Source: Alloalcanivorax mobilis (GTDB taxonomy: Bacteria > Pseudomonadota > Gammaproteobacteria > Pseudomonadales > Alcanivoracaceae). From it: 64,000 nucleotides of DNA. The stretch spans positions 24,769 to 88,768 of the forward strand of contig NZ_NMQZ01000023.1 in NCBI RefSeq assembly GCF_002864685.1, read 5' to 3'. Made by a program: the position numbers and the translations under genes. Within the stretch, counting starts at the first letter, position 1. Every line of letters starts with the position of its first letter. Under the pieces are notes generated by a model. That model searched no databases and had not been told where the DNA came from. It worked only from the letters and a program-made list of their open reading frames with translations. Positions 49,825-60,345 of the stretch are shown piece after piece.

Positions 49825-50811
49825 ATGCAAGAACATCCCTTTGCGCTCTATGTACGCACCCTGGGCCGTGGCAAGCGTGCCCGCCGCAGCCTGACCCGCG
49901 AGGAAGCCGCCGACGCCATGGCGATGATCCTGCGCGGCCAGGCGCAACCGGCACAAGTCGGTGCCTTCCTGATGCTGTTGCGGGTCAAGGAAGAAACCGC
50001 CGAAGAGCTGGCCGGCTTTCTGGACGCCTGCCGGGTGGTGTGCGAGCAGCGCCTACAGGGCTTTCCCGCCGTGGACGTGGACTGGCCCAGCTACGCGGGC
50101 AAGAAAAAACACCACCCCTGGTATCTGCTCGCCGCCCGCCTGCTGGCCGACAGCGGCCTGCGCATACTGATGCACGGCGGCCCGGCGCACACCCCCAACC
50201 GCCAGTACAGCGACGGCATGCTCGCCGAACTTGGGGTGATGCTGCCCGAGAGCATCGACACCGCGGCCGCCCAGTTAGAGACGGAAGGGCTCGCCTATCT
50301 GGATGTGGACCAGTTCTGCGCGCCGCTTGGCGAATTGCTGATGATGCGTTTCGAGCTGGGCCTGCGCTCGCCGATCAACACCCTGGCGCGCAGCCTTAAC
50401 CCGGCCGGCGCCACCCTGTCGATGCAGAGCGTGTTCCACCCGGCCTATCTGGAATTGCACCTGGGCGCGGCGCGCGCCTGCGGCGATCAGCATCTGTTGC
50501 TGTTCAAGGGGGAAGGCGGCGAACTGGAAATCCGCCCGGACGCGCGCACCGCCTTGACCGGCCTGCGCCATGGCGAGCTGGCGGAAGGCGTGCTGGAAGC
50601 GGCCTTGCCCCGGCAAACGCCACCGGGCCAGGTATCGCCCGCCCACGCACGGGCGGTGTGGCGCGACGAAGCCCAGGACGACTACGGCGTGGCGGCGGTG
50701 CACAAGACCGTCGCGGCAGTGCTGTGGGGGCTGGAAAAAGCGGCCAGCCTGGAGGAAGGTGAACAGGCCGCAAAGGCCCTGTGGGCGGCCCGTGATCGGG
50801 GGGTTTTGTAG
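49825..50811 (+). CDS. ybiB: YbiB-type protein of the anthranilate phosphoribosyltransferase fold (TrpD2)
   Basis: A 328-residue protein of the glycosyl transferase family 3. The N-terminal helical domain (LTREEAADAMAMILRGQAQP) and HGGPAHTPNRQYSDGMLAELG resemble TrpD, but the PRPP-binding GTGGD loop is replaced (DWPSYAGKKKHH), as in YbiB. YbiB is reported as a nucleic-acid-binding protein, not an anthranilate enzyme. It follows the tus genes as in Pseudomonas. Confidence 0.88.
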   Translation: MQEHPFALYVRTLGRGKRARRSLTREEAADAMAMILRGQAQPAQVGAFLMLLRVKEETAEELAGFLDACRVVCEQRLQGFPAVDVDWPSYAGKKKHHPWYLLAARLLADSGLRILMHGGPAHTPNRQYSDGMLAELGVMLPESIDTAAAQLETEGLAYLDVDQFCAPLGELLMMRFELGLRSPINTLARSLNPAGATLSMQSVFHPAYLELHLGAARACGDQHLLLFKGEGGELEIRPDARTALTGLRHGELAEGVLEAALPRQTPPGQVSPAHARAVWRDEAQDDYGVAAVHKTVAAVLWGLEKAASLEEGEQAAKALWAARDRGVL

Positions 50812-50820
50812 GGGGTTAGG

Positions 50821-50955
50821 GTTGAAAGTTAAAAGTTAAAAGTTGAAACGCGGGCGGGACCCCACAAGACGGCAAGGCCGTGCTCGCGCTTAAAGGAGCT
50901 CAACCACTCGCGGCAGCCTCCCACGGCCACGACCTTTTAACTTTTAACTTTCAAC
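50821..50955. repeat. Heptamer inverted-repeat element A
   Basis: Left arm: GTTGAAA, GTTAAAA, GTTAAAA, GTTGAAA (50821-50848). Right arm: TTTTAAC, TTTTAAC, TTTCAAC (50935-50955), a perfect 21-base inverted complement of the first three left units. Inside are CGCGGGC and GGCCGTGCTCGCGC, shared with elements B and C. Another run of 7-base units (CTTGCAG, CCTGCAG, CTTGCAG, CTTGCGA) lies at 50997-51024. Sits between the convergent ybiB and cysG. Confidence 0.9.
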
Positions 50956-51030
50956 GGGCTCTCGACCGGCACGGCCCCTCCGCCACGCTATCTTGGCTTG
51001 CAGCCTGCAGCTTGCAGCTTGCGACTGAAC

Positions 51031-52425
51031 CTACGCCTCGCCAAACCACCGATAGCGCGGATGCAAGCTGACCACGCTGCCAACGATGATCAACGTGGGC
51101 GCGTGGATCTCTCGGCTTTCAATCGCCGCCGGCAGGTCCGCCAGGGTGCCGGTGATCACCTCCTGGGCGTCGGTGGTGCCGCGGGACACCAGCGCCACCG
51201 GCGTGCCGGGCTCGCGGCCGTGGGCCACCAGTTGCTCGCAGATCTCCGCCAGCCCCACCAGCCCCATGTAGAACACCAGCGTTTCCTGGGGCGCGATCAG
51301 GTTGGGCCAGTCCAGATCGACGCTGCCGTCCTTGCGGTGGCCGGTGACGAACCGCACCGACTGGGCATGATCCCGGTGCGTCAGGGGTATGCCGGCGTAA
51401 CTGGCGCAGCCACTGGCGGCGGTGATGCCCGGCACCACCTGAAACGCGATGCCCGCCGCGACCACCTTTTCCAGCTCTTCGCCGCCGCGGCCGAAAATAA
51501 ACGGGTCACCGCCTTTTAACCGGCATACGCGCCGGCCCTGGCGGGCATAGTGCACCAGCAGATCGTTGATGTTGTCCTGGGGCAAGGCGTGCAGGTCACG
51601 GGCCTTGCCCACGTAAACTTTTTCGGCGTCGGCGCGGGCCAGGGCCACCACCTCCGGCGCCACCAGCCGGTCGTAGAGCACCACGTCCGCTTTCTGCAGC
51701 AGGTAGAGGGCGCGGAAGGTGAGCAGGTCCGGATCGCCGGGGCCGGCGCCGACCAGATACACCTCGCCGACCGGCGCCTCCGTCGCCGCCGGTTCGGCGG
51801 CTTCGATGGCCGCACGCAGCGCCGCCTCCGCGTCGGACTGATGACCCGAGAGCACCTGCTCCACCAGCGGGCCGTCAAGCTGGCGTTCCCAGAACGCCTC
51901 GCGGGCTTTGCGTGCCGGCAAGCGCCGCGACAGCGACTCCCGGAACTGCCCGATCAACAACGCCAGCCGCCCCCAGCGCGCCGGCAGCCAGGCTTCCAGC
52001 TCGGCACGCAAACGCCGCACCAGCACCGGCGAGGCGCCGGACGAGCTGATTGCAACGAACAGGGGGTCGCGGTCGATCAGGGCGGGAAACACGAAACTGC
52101 TCAAGCGTGGCTGATCGACCACGTTCACCGGCACGCCCCGCTGGGCACACAGTCCGGCGATGTGGCTGTTGACGGTGCCGTCGTCGGTGGCGGCCACCAC
52201 CAGGCGGGCGCCGTCCAGGTCACCCTCTTCAAAGCGGCGCGGGTGGCACACGCCACCGCCCTGCTCCACCAGCTCGCCCAGATCCGCGCGCCAGGCCGGC
52301 GCCACCAGCCGCAGCCGCGCACCGGCGCGGGCCAGCAGGCGGGCTTTGCGCAGGGCGGTGTCGCCACCGCCGGCCAGCAACACCGTCTCGCCGGCCAACT
52401 TCAGGCCCAACGGCAGGAAATCCAT
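51031..52425 (-). CDS. cysG: Siroheme synthase (trifunctional)
   Basis: A 464-residue fusion. The N-terminal half is the dehydrogenase/ferrochelatase ([31 protein letters not shown]), and the C-terminal half from about residue 220 is the SAM uroporphyrinogen III methyltransferase ([51 protein letters not shown]). It turns uroporphyrinogen III into siroheme for sulfite and nitrite reductases. Full length. Downstream of serS on the same strand. Confidence 0.96.
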   Translation of the reverse strand: MDFLPLGLKLAGETVLLAGGGDTALRKARLLARAGARLRLVAPAWRADLGELVEQGGGVCHPRRFEEGDLDGARLVVAATDDGTVNSHIAGLCAQRGVPVNVVDQPRLSSFVFPALIDRDPLFVAISSSGASPVLVRRLRAELEAWLPARWGRLALLIGQFRESLSRRLPARKAREAFWERQLDGPLVEQVLSGHQSDAEAALRAAIEAAEPAATEAPVGEVYLVGAGPGDPDLLTFRALYLLQKADVVLYDRLVAPEVVALARADAEKVYVGKARDLHALPQDNINDLLVHYARQGRRVCRLKGGDPFIFGRGGEELEKVVAAGIAFQVVPGITAASGCASYAGIPLTHRDHAQSVRFVTGHRKDGSVDLDWPNLIAPQETLVFYMGLVGLAEICEQLVAHGREPGTPVALVSRGTTDAQEVITGTLADLPAAIESREIHAPTLIIVGSVVSLHPRYRWFGEA

Positions 52426-52450
52426 GGCTACTCCTGATTCAGCCGTGCCA

Positions 52451-53743
52451 TCAACGCAGACAATCGCGACCGCGCATATAAGGCCGCAGGGCCTCCGGCA
52501 CGGTCACCGACCCGTCTTCATTCTGATAGTTTTCCAGAATCGCCACCAGCGCCCGGCCCACCGCCAACCCGGAGCCGTTCAACGTATGCAGCGGTTCCGG
52601 TTTGCCGGTGTCCGGGTTGCGCCAGCGCGCCTGCATGCGGCGCGCCTGATAAGCACCGAACGTGGAGCACGAGGAGATTTCCCGATAGCGGCCCTGGCTG
52701 GGCAGCCACACTTCAATGTCGTAGGTCTTGGCGGCGGAGAAGCCCAGGTCACCGCCGCACAGGATCACCACCCGGTACGGCAGATTCAGCGCCTTCAGCA
52801 CCGCCTCGGCGTGGCCGGTGAGCGCCTCCAGCGCCGCCTCGGAATCCTCGGGCCGCACCAGTTGCACCAGCTCCACTTTCTCGAATTGGTGCTGCCGGAT
52901 CATGCCACGGGTGTCGCGGCCGTGGCTGCCGGCCTCGGAACGGAAACACGGCGTGTGGCACACATAGCGGCGCGGCAGCGTCTCCGCTTCCAGAATTTCC
53001 TCGGCGGCCAGGTTGGTGACCGGCACCTCGGCGGTGGGAATCAGATAGAGCTCGCGCTCACCCTGCATCTTGAACAGGTCTTCCTCGAACTTAGGCAACT
53101 GGCCGGTGCCGCGCAGTGCCTCCGGGCCGACCAGATAAGGCACGTAAAGCTCCTGATAACCGTGCTCGCCGCTGTGCAGATCAAGCATGAAATCAATCAG
53201 GGCCCGGTGCAGGCGGGCCAACTGGCCGCTCATCACCGCGAAACGGGCGCCGGAGAGTTTGCTGGCACGCTCGAAATCCAGCGCGCCTTCGGCCAAGGCC
53301 TCACCCACATCGACGTGGTCACGGGGCTCGAAATCGAACGCCCGTGGCGTGCCCCACTGGCGCACTTCCACGTTGTCGTCTTCGTCCTTGCCGGCGGGCA
53401 CGTCGCTGGCCGGGGCATTGGGCACGCCCATCAGGAAATCGCGGATTTCATCCTGGATCGCCTTGGCCCGGTTCACTTCGTCGTCAAGCTGCGCGTCGAT
53501 TTCCTGAAGAGTCTCGGCCACCCTGGCCTTGGCCGCGTCCACGTCGAGGCCGGATTTGATCAGCTCACCAACCTGCTTGGAGGTCTTCTTGCGCTGCGCC
53601 TGCAGCTCCTGGGAGCGCACGTCCGCGTCTTTGCGGCGCGCGTCCAGGGCGTTGAACGCCGGCAGGTCCAGATCGTAGCCCTTCTTTTTCAGAGCCTCGC
53701 GGAGAGCCTCGCCGTCCTGGCGCAGCGCGCGGATATCAAGCAT
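52451..53743 (-). CDS. serS: Seryl-tRNA synthetase
   Basis: A 430-residue class II synthetase. The N-terminal antiparallel coiled coil (about 1-105, including [20 protein letters not shown]) binds the long variable arm of tRNA-Ser and tRNA-Sec; catalytic motif 2 is [20 protein letters not shown] and motif 3 is [19 protein letters not shown]. Full length. The window also holds one of its substrates, tRNA-Ser(TGA), 6 kb away. Confidence 0.98.
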   Translation of the reverse strand: MLDIRALRQDGEALREALKKKGYDLDLPAFNALDARRKDADVRSQELQAQRKKTSKQVGELIKSGLDVDAAKARVAETLQEIDAQLDDEVNRAKAIQDEIRDFLMGVPNAPASDVPAGKDEDDNVEVRQWGTPRAFDFEPRDHVDVGEALAEGALDFERASKLSGARFAVMSGQLARLHRALIDFMLDLHSGEHGYQELYVPYLVGPEALRGTGQLPKFEEDLFKMQGERELYLIPTAEVPVTNLAAEEILEAETLPRRYVCHTPCFRSEAGSHGRDTRGMIRQHQFEKVELVQLVRPEDSEAALEALTGHAEAVLKALNLPYRVVILCGGDLGFSAAKTYDIEVWLPSQGRYREISSCSTFGAYQARRMQARWRNPDTGKPEPLHTLNGSGLAVGRALVAILENYQNEDGSVTVPEALRPYMRGRDCLR

Positions 53744-53852
53744 GTTCGATCCCCTCGGGAGTAATCGGTCGTTCGGTTAGCGGCCTCAACGCCGGGCCGC
53801 GAAGTTTAGCAAAAAGCGCCGGGGTCGGCTGCAAGGCAGTTGCCGGCTAGGA

Positions 53853-54017
53853 GTTGAAAGTTAAAAGTTAAAAGTTAAAAGTTAAAACGCGGGCTAAGCC
53901 GGGGAAGGCGACAAAGGCCGTGCCCACGCACCGGGTATGGCTCGATCCGTTCCGATCACCAAGCCACGGTAGGGCTTCACCGCCACGCCTTTCAACTTTT
54001 AACTTTCAACTTTCAAC
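53853..54017. repeat. Heptamer inverted-repeat element B
   Basis: Left arm: GTTGAAA then four GTTAAAA (53853-53887), followed by CGCGGGC. Right arm: TTTCAAC, TTTTAAC, TTTCAAC, TTTCAAC (53990-54017). Internal AAAGGCCGTGCCCACGC and the flank ACGGCACGGCC match element A. It fills most of the 314-base gap between serS and rarA; no gene is seen there. Confidence 0.9.
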
Positions 54018-54057
54018 CGCCTGCCAAACGGCACGGCCTCTCCCCCAGCATGGCCCC

Positions 54058-55383
54058 TCAATCCTCATACCGCCGCCATTCACTGTCGGCGTTCTTTTTG
54101 CGCAGCGCGCGCAGTTTTTCGGCGATGCGGATTTCCAGGCCGCGTTCCACCGGCTCGTAGAGGCGGGTGTCGCGCAGTTCGCTGGGGAAATAGTTTTCGC
54201 CGTCCACGAAGGCGTCTGGGAATTCGTGGGCGTAGTGGTATTCGGCGCCGTAGCCTTCGTTCTTCATCAGCTTGGTGGGGGCGTTGCGCAGGTGCAGGGG
54301 CACTTCGTTGCTGGGGTTGGCGCGCACCAGGGCGCGGGCCTGATTGTAGGCGTTGTAGACGGCGTTGCTCTTGGGCGCCACCGCCAGGTAGGCAACCGCC
54401 TGGGCGACGCTCAACTCGCCTTCCGGGCTGCCCAGGCGCTCCTGCACGTCCCAGGCGTTGAGCGCCAGGGTGAGCGCGCGCGGGTCGGCGTTGCCGATGT
54501 CCTCGCTGGCCATGCGCACCACCCGGCGCGCCAGGTACAAAGGGTCGCAACCGCCATCCAGCATGCGCGCGAACCAGTACAGGGCGGCGTCCGGGTCGGA
54601 GCCGCGCACCGCTTTATGCAGAGCGCTGATCTGGTCGTAGAACAGGTCGCCGCCCTTATCAAAACGGCGCACCGAGTCCCGCAGCACCTCGGCCATCAAC
54701 GGCCGGTCGATGCGCGGCTGCTCGGCATCGGCCAGGTCCACGGCCACTTCGAGAAGGTTGAGCAGACGCCGGGCGTCGCCGTCGGCGTAGCCGAGCAGCA
54801 TCTCGCGGGCGTCGTCTTCGATCACCACGCCCTTGAGTTCCGGGCAGGCCAGCGCGCGCGCCAGCAGGTCGGCCAGATCATCCTGTTCCAGGCCACGCAG
54901 GCGGTAGACCCGGGCCCGGGACAACAGCGCGTTGTTGAGTTCGAACGAGGGGTTCTCGGTGGTGGCACCGATAAAGATCACGGTGCCTTCTTCCACGTGG
55001 GGCAAGAAGGCGTCCTGCTGGGCCTTGTTGAAGCGGTGCACCTCGTCCACGAACAGTACGGTGCGGCGGCCCTGGCCAAGCCGGGCGCGGGCCTGATCCA
55101 CCGCCGCGCGGATGTCCTTGACGCCGGAGAGCACCGCCGAGAGCGTGATGAACTCGGCGTCCACCGCCTGGGCCAGAATCAGCGCCAGGGTGGTTTTGCC
55201 GGTGCCCGGCGGCCCCCACAGAATCATTGAGTGAAGCTGGCCACGCTCGACCGCCTGGCGCAGCGGTTTGCCCGGCCCGACCAGGTGGCGCTGGCCCACG
55301 TACTGGTCCAGGCTGGCCGGGCGCAGCCGCGCGGCCAGCGGCTGCGCGTCCACCTGGTGCGGGTTGCCGAACAGGTCGTTCAT
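54058..55383 (-). CDS. rarA: Replication-associated recombination protein RarA/MgsA
   Basis: A 441-residue AAA+ ATPase with Walker [16 protein letters not shown], Walker [12 protein letters not shown], sensor 1 [11 protein letters not shown] and the C-terminal tetramer domain including [20 protein letters not shown]. It acts at stalled forks with RecA/SSB. The start overlaps the lolA stop (ATGA), the conserved lolA-rarA order. Confidence 0.97.
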   Translation of the reverse strand: MNDLFGNPHQVDAQPLAARLRPASLDQYVGQRHLVGPGKPLRQAVERGQLHSMILWGPPGTGKTTLALILAQAVDAEFITLSAVLSGVKDIRAAVDQARARLGQGRRTVLFVDEVHRFNKAQQDAFLPHVEEGTVIFIGATTENPSFELNNALLSRARVYRLRGLEQDDLADLLARALACPELKGVVIEDDAREMLLGYADGDARRLLNLLEVAVDLADAEQPRIDRPLMAEVLRDSVRRFDKGGDLFYDQISALHKAVRGSDPDAALYWFARMLDGGCDPLYLARRVVRMASEDIGNADPRALTLALNAWDVQERLGSPEGELSVAQAVAYLAVAPKSNAVYNAYNQARALVRANPSNEVPLHLRNAPTKLMKNEGYGAEYHYAHEFPDAFVDGENYFPSELRDTRLYEPVERGLEIRIAEKLRALRKKNADSEWRRYED

Positions 55384-55991
55384 TGCTGACGAATAACGTC
55401 GGTGCCCGCCGGCGGCTCGAAGTGGAAACGGTCCGTCCGGGGCGCCTGATTGAGCTTAAGGCCACGGAAATCGATCACCGTTTTCTGGCCGAGCGCGTCT
55501 TCCAGACGCATGGACGCCGGCTTGTTGCCATTGAACGTCACGTCCAGGGTGTCGAACAGCGGGTCACTGGCCTTGGGTTTGAGCCGATAGGTGACGCTGT
55601 CGCCCTGGCGGTCCTGTTCGGTGATCGTGAACGCCTTGGCTACGCGCGCCGGCTCGCCGCCGAACAGCAGCGCCGGGGTCTTGCTGATCTCGGCGCCCAA
55701 CGGCCGCACCACCACCTGCTCCAGATCCACGTCGTAGACCCACACGGTTTTGCCATCGGACACCGCCAGTTGCTCGTAGGGCATTTCGGTGTGCCAGTAG
55801 AAACGGTTGCCGCGCGCCACTTCCATGCTGCCGCGGGCAGTCTGCATTTTGGTGCCGTCCTTGCCGAGCACCACCTGGTCGAAGCCGCCGGCCATGCTGT
55901 TCAGGCCCGAAAGCCGCTCCAGCAGATCGTCGGTGGCCGAGGCCAGCGCCAATGAGGGCAGCAACAGCATGGCAATCAGAAATTTACGCAT
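55380..55991 (-). CDS. lolA: Outer-membrane lipoprotein carrier protein LolA
   Basis: A 203-residue periplasmic chaperone with signal peptide MRKFLIAMLLLPSLALA. The mature part has the LolA beta-barrel pattern (GGFDQVVLGKDGTKMQTARG, NRFYWHTEMPYEQLAVSDGK, VDLEQVVVRPLG). It carries lipoproteins from LolCDE to LolB. Located between ftsK and rarA as in other gammaproteobacteria. Confidence 0.96.
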   Translation of the reverse strand: MRKFLIAMLLLPSLALASATDDLLERLSGLNSMAGGFDQVVLGKDGTKMQTARGSMEVARGNRFYWHTEMPYEQLAVSDGKTVWVYDVDLEQVVVRPLGAEISKTPALLFGGEPARVAKAFTITEQDRQGDSVTYRLKPKASDPLFDTLDVTFNGNKPASMRLEDALGQKTVIDFRGLKLNQAPRTDRFHFEPPAGTDVIRQQ

Positions 55992-56025
55992 TCAGTATCC
56001 TTTCACGGAGTCGGGGAGCCGCTGC

Positions 56026-58347
56026 TTACACCGGTGGCGGCGCGATCACTTCACGCTGTCCGTTGTGGCCCGCTTCGCTGACCACACCGGCCATTTCCAT
56101 GGCCTCCACCAGACGCGCGGCCCGGTTGTAACCGATTTTCAGTTTCCGTTGCACGGAGGAGATCGAGGCCCGCCGGGACTGGGTCACGTAAGCCACCGCT
56201 TCGTCGTACAGGGGATCGTCTTCATCGCTGCCGCCCCCGTCGATGCCTTCCATGCCCGGCAACGGCGCGGACAGGTCCGAGCCGCCCTCGAGAATCTCGT
56301 CCAGGTAATTGGGCTCGCCGCGCTTGCGCCAATCGTCGCAAACCCGATGCACCTCTTCATCTGAGACAAAGGCGCCGTGCACCCGTTCCGGCACGCTGGT
56401 GCCGCCGGGCAAATAAAGCATGTCGCCGTGGCCCAGCAGTTGCTCCGCGCCGCCCTGGTCGAGCACCGTGCGCGAATCGATCTTGGAAGACACCTGGAAG
56501 CCAATGCGCGAGGGCACGTTGGCCTTGATCAGCCCGGTGATCACGTCCACCGATGGGCGCTGGGTGGCGAGAATCAGGTGGATGCCGGCGGCGCGCGCCT
56601 TCTGGGCGATGCGCGCGATCAATTCTTCCACCTTCTTGCCGACGATCATCATCATGTCGGCGAATTCATCGATCACGATGACGATGTAAGGCAACGGCTC
56701 CGCCAGCGGCGCCTCCTCGCTGAGATCCATCGGATCGTTGGGCTTCCACAGCGGGTCTTTCAGCGGTTCGCCCTTTTTCTCCGCGTCGCTGATCTTGCGG
56801 TTGTAACCGGCGATGTTGCGCACCCCGGTGGCCGCCATCAATCGATAGCGGCGCTCCATCTCACCCACGCCCCAGCGCAACGCGCCGGCGGCTTCCTTCA
56901 TGTCGGTGACCACCGGCGTCAGCAGATGGGGAATGCCGTCGTAGACCGCCAGTTCCAGCATCTTCGGATCGATCATGATCATCCGCACCTGATCCGGCGT
57001 GGCCTTGAACAGCATCGACAGCAGCATCGCGTTCAGGCCCACCGATTTACCGGAACCGGTGGTACCGGCCACCAGCAGGTGTGGCATCTTGCCCAGATCC
57101 GCCATTACCGGGCCGCCGGAAATGTCCTTGCCCAGCGCCATGGTCAATGGCGAGCTGGCGTCATCGAACAGCCGCGAGCCCACCACCTCGGTGAAGCGGA
57201 TCATTTCGCGCTGTTCGTTGGGAATCTCGATCCCCACGGTGGTCTTGCCGGGGATCACCTCGACCACGCGCACACTGATCACCGCCAGTGAGCGGGCCAG
57301 ATCCTTGGCCAGATTGGTGATCTTGGACACCTTAATGCCCGGCGCCGGCTGAATTTCGAAACGGGTAATCACCGGACCGGGCTGCACCGCCACCACCTCG
57401 GCGTCCACGTTGAAGTCCTTGAGCTTGATTTCCAGCAGCCGGGACATGGCGTCCAGGGCTTCGTCGGAGTAGCCGCCCTTGCCGCCTTCGTCCACCGGGT
57501 CGAGCAATCCAAGCGGTGGCAAATCGCCGGTCACCTGGGCGGTGAACAGCTTGTGCTGCTTTTCTTTTTGCACGCGCTCGCTCTTTTCCACCGGCCGCGC
57601 CGGCTGGGCGATCTTCGGTGGCGTGCGGTTTTCCTGCTTTTTCTTCGCCTCGGTGACCACCTGGGCGCGCTTCTGGCGCGCTTCCCGGGCGGCCTGCTGT
57701 TCGGCCTTTTGCTGGCGGCGCTGCTCGAACCAGGCCGGGATGCGCTGGCTGGTGTCCATCACCAGAGCGCCAATCCGTTCGGCCAGGCCAATCCAGGACA
57801 GGTCGGTGAACACGGTCACGCCGATCAGAAACAGGGCCACCATGATCAGGGTGCCGCCCAGGGCGTTGAACGCCGACAGCGCGGCGCCGCCGACCACATG
57901 GCCAAGAATGCCGCCAGCGTCTTCCGGCAGCAGTGAACCGTGCCCGGAAAAGTGCATATAGGCCAGCGCCGTGCCGCCCATCATGGTCAGCACGAAGCCG
58001 ACCAGCCGCAGGCTGAACAGCGGCCAGCTGCCGGGCAGGCCGGCGTGCCGTTCGCGCAGGACCTTGAAGGCCCAGAACGCCACCAGCACCGGGAACACGT
58101 AAGCCATGAACCCGAACAGGCCAAGCAGAAGGTCGGCGCAAAAGGCCCCGGCACGGCCGCCCGCGTTGTTGATTTCACCCACCTTGCCGACATAGGACCA
58201 GCCCGGATCAGCGCTGTCATAGCTGACCAGCGCCAGCAGCAGGTATAAGGACAAGGCGATCAATCCGATCACCAGTCCCTCTACCAGGCCGCGCTTAAGA
58301 TGTCGGGAGAACCCGGTTGGGGTACCACGAGTGGCTGCCTTGGTCAC
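56026..58347 (-). CDS. ftsK: DNA translocase FtsK
   Basis: A 773-residue protein: four N-terminal membrane helices (about 25-180) that join the divisome, a short charged linker (about 190-270, rich in Lys/Gln), and the motor with Walker [18 protein letters not shown] (about 434) and Walker [15 protein letters not shown] (about 561). The C-terminal gamma winged helix (about 700-765, [19 protein letters not shown]) reads KOPS sequences. The linker is much shorter than in E. coli FtsK (1329 residues), as in Pseudomonas. It pumps chromosome termini at the septum. Confidence 0.98.
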   Translation of the reverse strand: MTKAATRGTPTGFSRHLKRGLVEGLVIGLIALSLYLLLALVSYDSADPGWSYVGKVGEINNAGGRAGAFCADLLLGLFGFMAYVFPVLVAFWAFKVLRERHAGLPGSWPLFSLRLVGFVLTMMGGTALAYMHFSGHGSLLPEDAGGILGHVVGGAALSAFNALGGTLIMVALFLIGVTVFTDLSWIGLAERIGALVMDTSQRIPAWFEQRRQQKAEQQAAREARQKRAQVVTEAKKKQENRTPPKIAQPARPVEKSERVQKEKQHKLFTAQVTGDLPPLGLLDPVDEGGKGGYSDEALDAMSRLLEIKLKDFNVDAEVVAVQPGPVITRFEIQPAPGIKVSKITNLAKDLARSLAVISVRVVEVIPGKTTVGIEIPNEQREMIRFTEVVGSRLFDDASSPLTMALGKDISGGPVMADLGKMPHLLVAGTTGSGKSVGLNAMLLSMLFKATPDQVRMIMIDPKMLELAVYDGIPHLLTPVVTDMKEAAGALRWGVGEMERRYRLMAATGVRNIAGYNRKISDAEKKGEPLKDPLWKPNDPMDLSEEAPLAEPLPYIVIVIDEFADMMMIVGKKVEELIARIAQKARAAGIHLILATQRPSVDVITGLIKANVPSRIGFQVSSKIDSRTVLDQGGAEQLLGHGDMLYLPGGTSVPERVHGAFVSDEEVHRVCDDWRKRGEPNYLDEILEGGSDLSAPLPGMEGIDGGGSDEDDPLYDEAVAYVTQSRRASISSVQRKLKIGYNRAARLVEAMEMAGVVSEAGHNGQREVIAPPPV

Positions 58348-59616
<1,269 letters not shown>

Positions 59617-59631
59617 TCAGACGCGGCGCCG

Positions 59632-60345
59632 ATGATTCCCTGGCTGCCGGCGGGGAGCGATTTTCCGGAACCGGAATACGCGCTCGATGAGCCCAACGGG
59701 TTGCTCGCCGCCGGCAATGATCTGGCGCCCGCCACTCTGCTGCGCGCCTATCGGCGCGGCATTTTTCCCTGGTACGACCCCAGCCAGCCGATTCTGTGGT
59801 GGTCGCCCAATCCCCGTTGCGTATTCCGCCCCGGGGATCTGCACATCAGCCGGCGCTTGCGCCGGCACCTCAACCGGGCACCGCTCACTTTTACCCTGGA
59901 CCGGCACTTCGAAACCGTGATTGATGCCTGCGCCGCCCCCCGCGACGACGACGGCGGCACCTGGATCAGCGCCGCCATGCGCGCCGCCTACGTGCGCCTG
60001 CACGGTCTCGGCTACGCCCATTGCCTGGCGGTGCACGAAGACGGCGAGCTGGCGGGCGGCATTTATGGCGTGCAGCTCGGCGGCGTGTTCTATGGAGAAT
60101 CCATGTTCTCCACCCGCACCGACGGTTCGAAAAGCGCCCTGGCCGCGCTCTGGGCGCTGGCGCCCCGGCTTGGTATCGGCCTGCTCGACGCCCAGGTGGA
60201 GAACCCCCACCTGATGCGCCTGGGCGCCTCCCTGATGCCACGGGCGGATTTCCAGCGTCGCCTCGATGAGTTGATCACCGACACCACGCCTCTGCCCTGG
60301 CCCGGCGGCCCTTATCGCTGGAGCGCGCTGGACCAGGCGCACTGA
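59632..60345 (+). CDS. aat: Leucyl/phenylalanyl-tRNA--protein transferase
   Basis: A 237-residue enzyme that adds Leu or Phe to proteins with N-terminal Lys or Arg, marking them for ClpS/ClpAP. Conserved blocks are PNGLLAAGNDLAPATLLRAY, GIFPWYDPSQPILWWSPNPR, GGIYGVQLGGVFYGESMFS and SKSALAALWALAP. Its stop is directly adjacent to the stop of the convergent synthetase gene (no spacer). Confidence 0.96.
   Translation: MIPWLPAGSDFPEPEYALDEPNGLLAAGNDLAPATLLRAYRRGIFPWYDPSQPILWWSPNPRCVFRPGDLHISRRLRRHLNRAPLTFTLDRHFETVIDACAAPRDDDGGTWISAAMRAAYVRLHGLGYAHCLAVHEDGELAGGIYGVQLGGVFYGESMFSTRTDGSKSALAALWALAPRLGIGLLDAQVENPHLMRLGASLMPRADFQRRLDELITDTTPLPWPGGPYRWSALDQAH

Noticed and set aside
49825..50811. Anthranilate phosphoribosyltransferase (trpD)
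   Set aside because: The PRPP-binding glycine loop is altered and no tryptophan genes are near; YbiB fits sequence and position better.
50821..51024. CRISPR array
   Set aside because: Units are only seven bases, contiguous without spacers, and arranged as inverted arms; no cas gene in the window.
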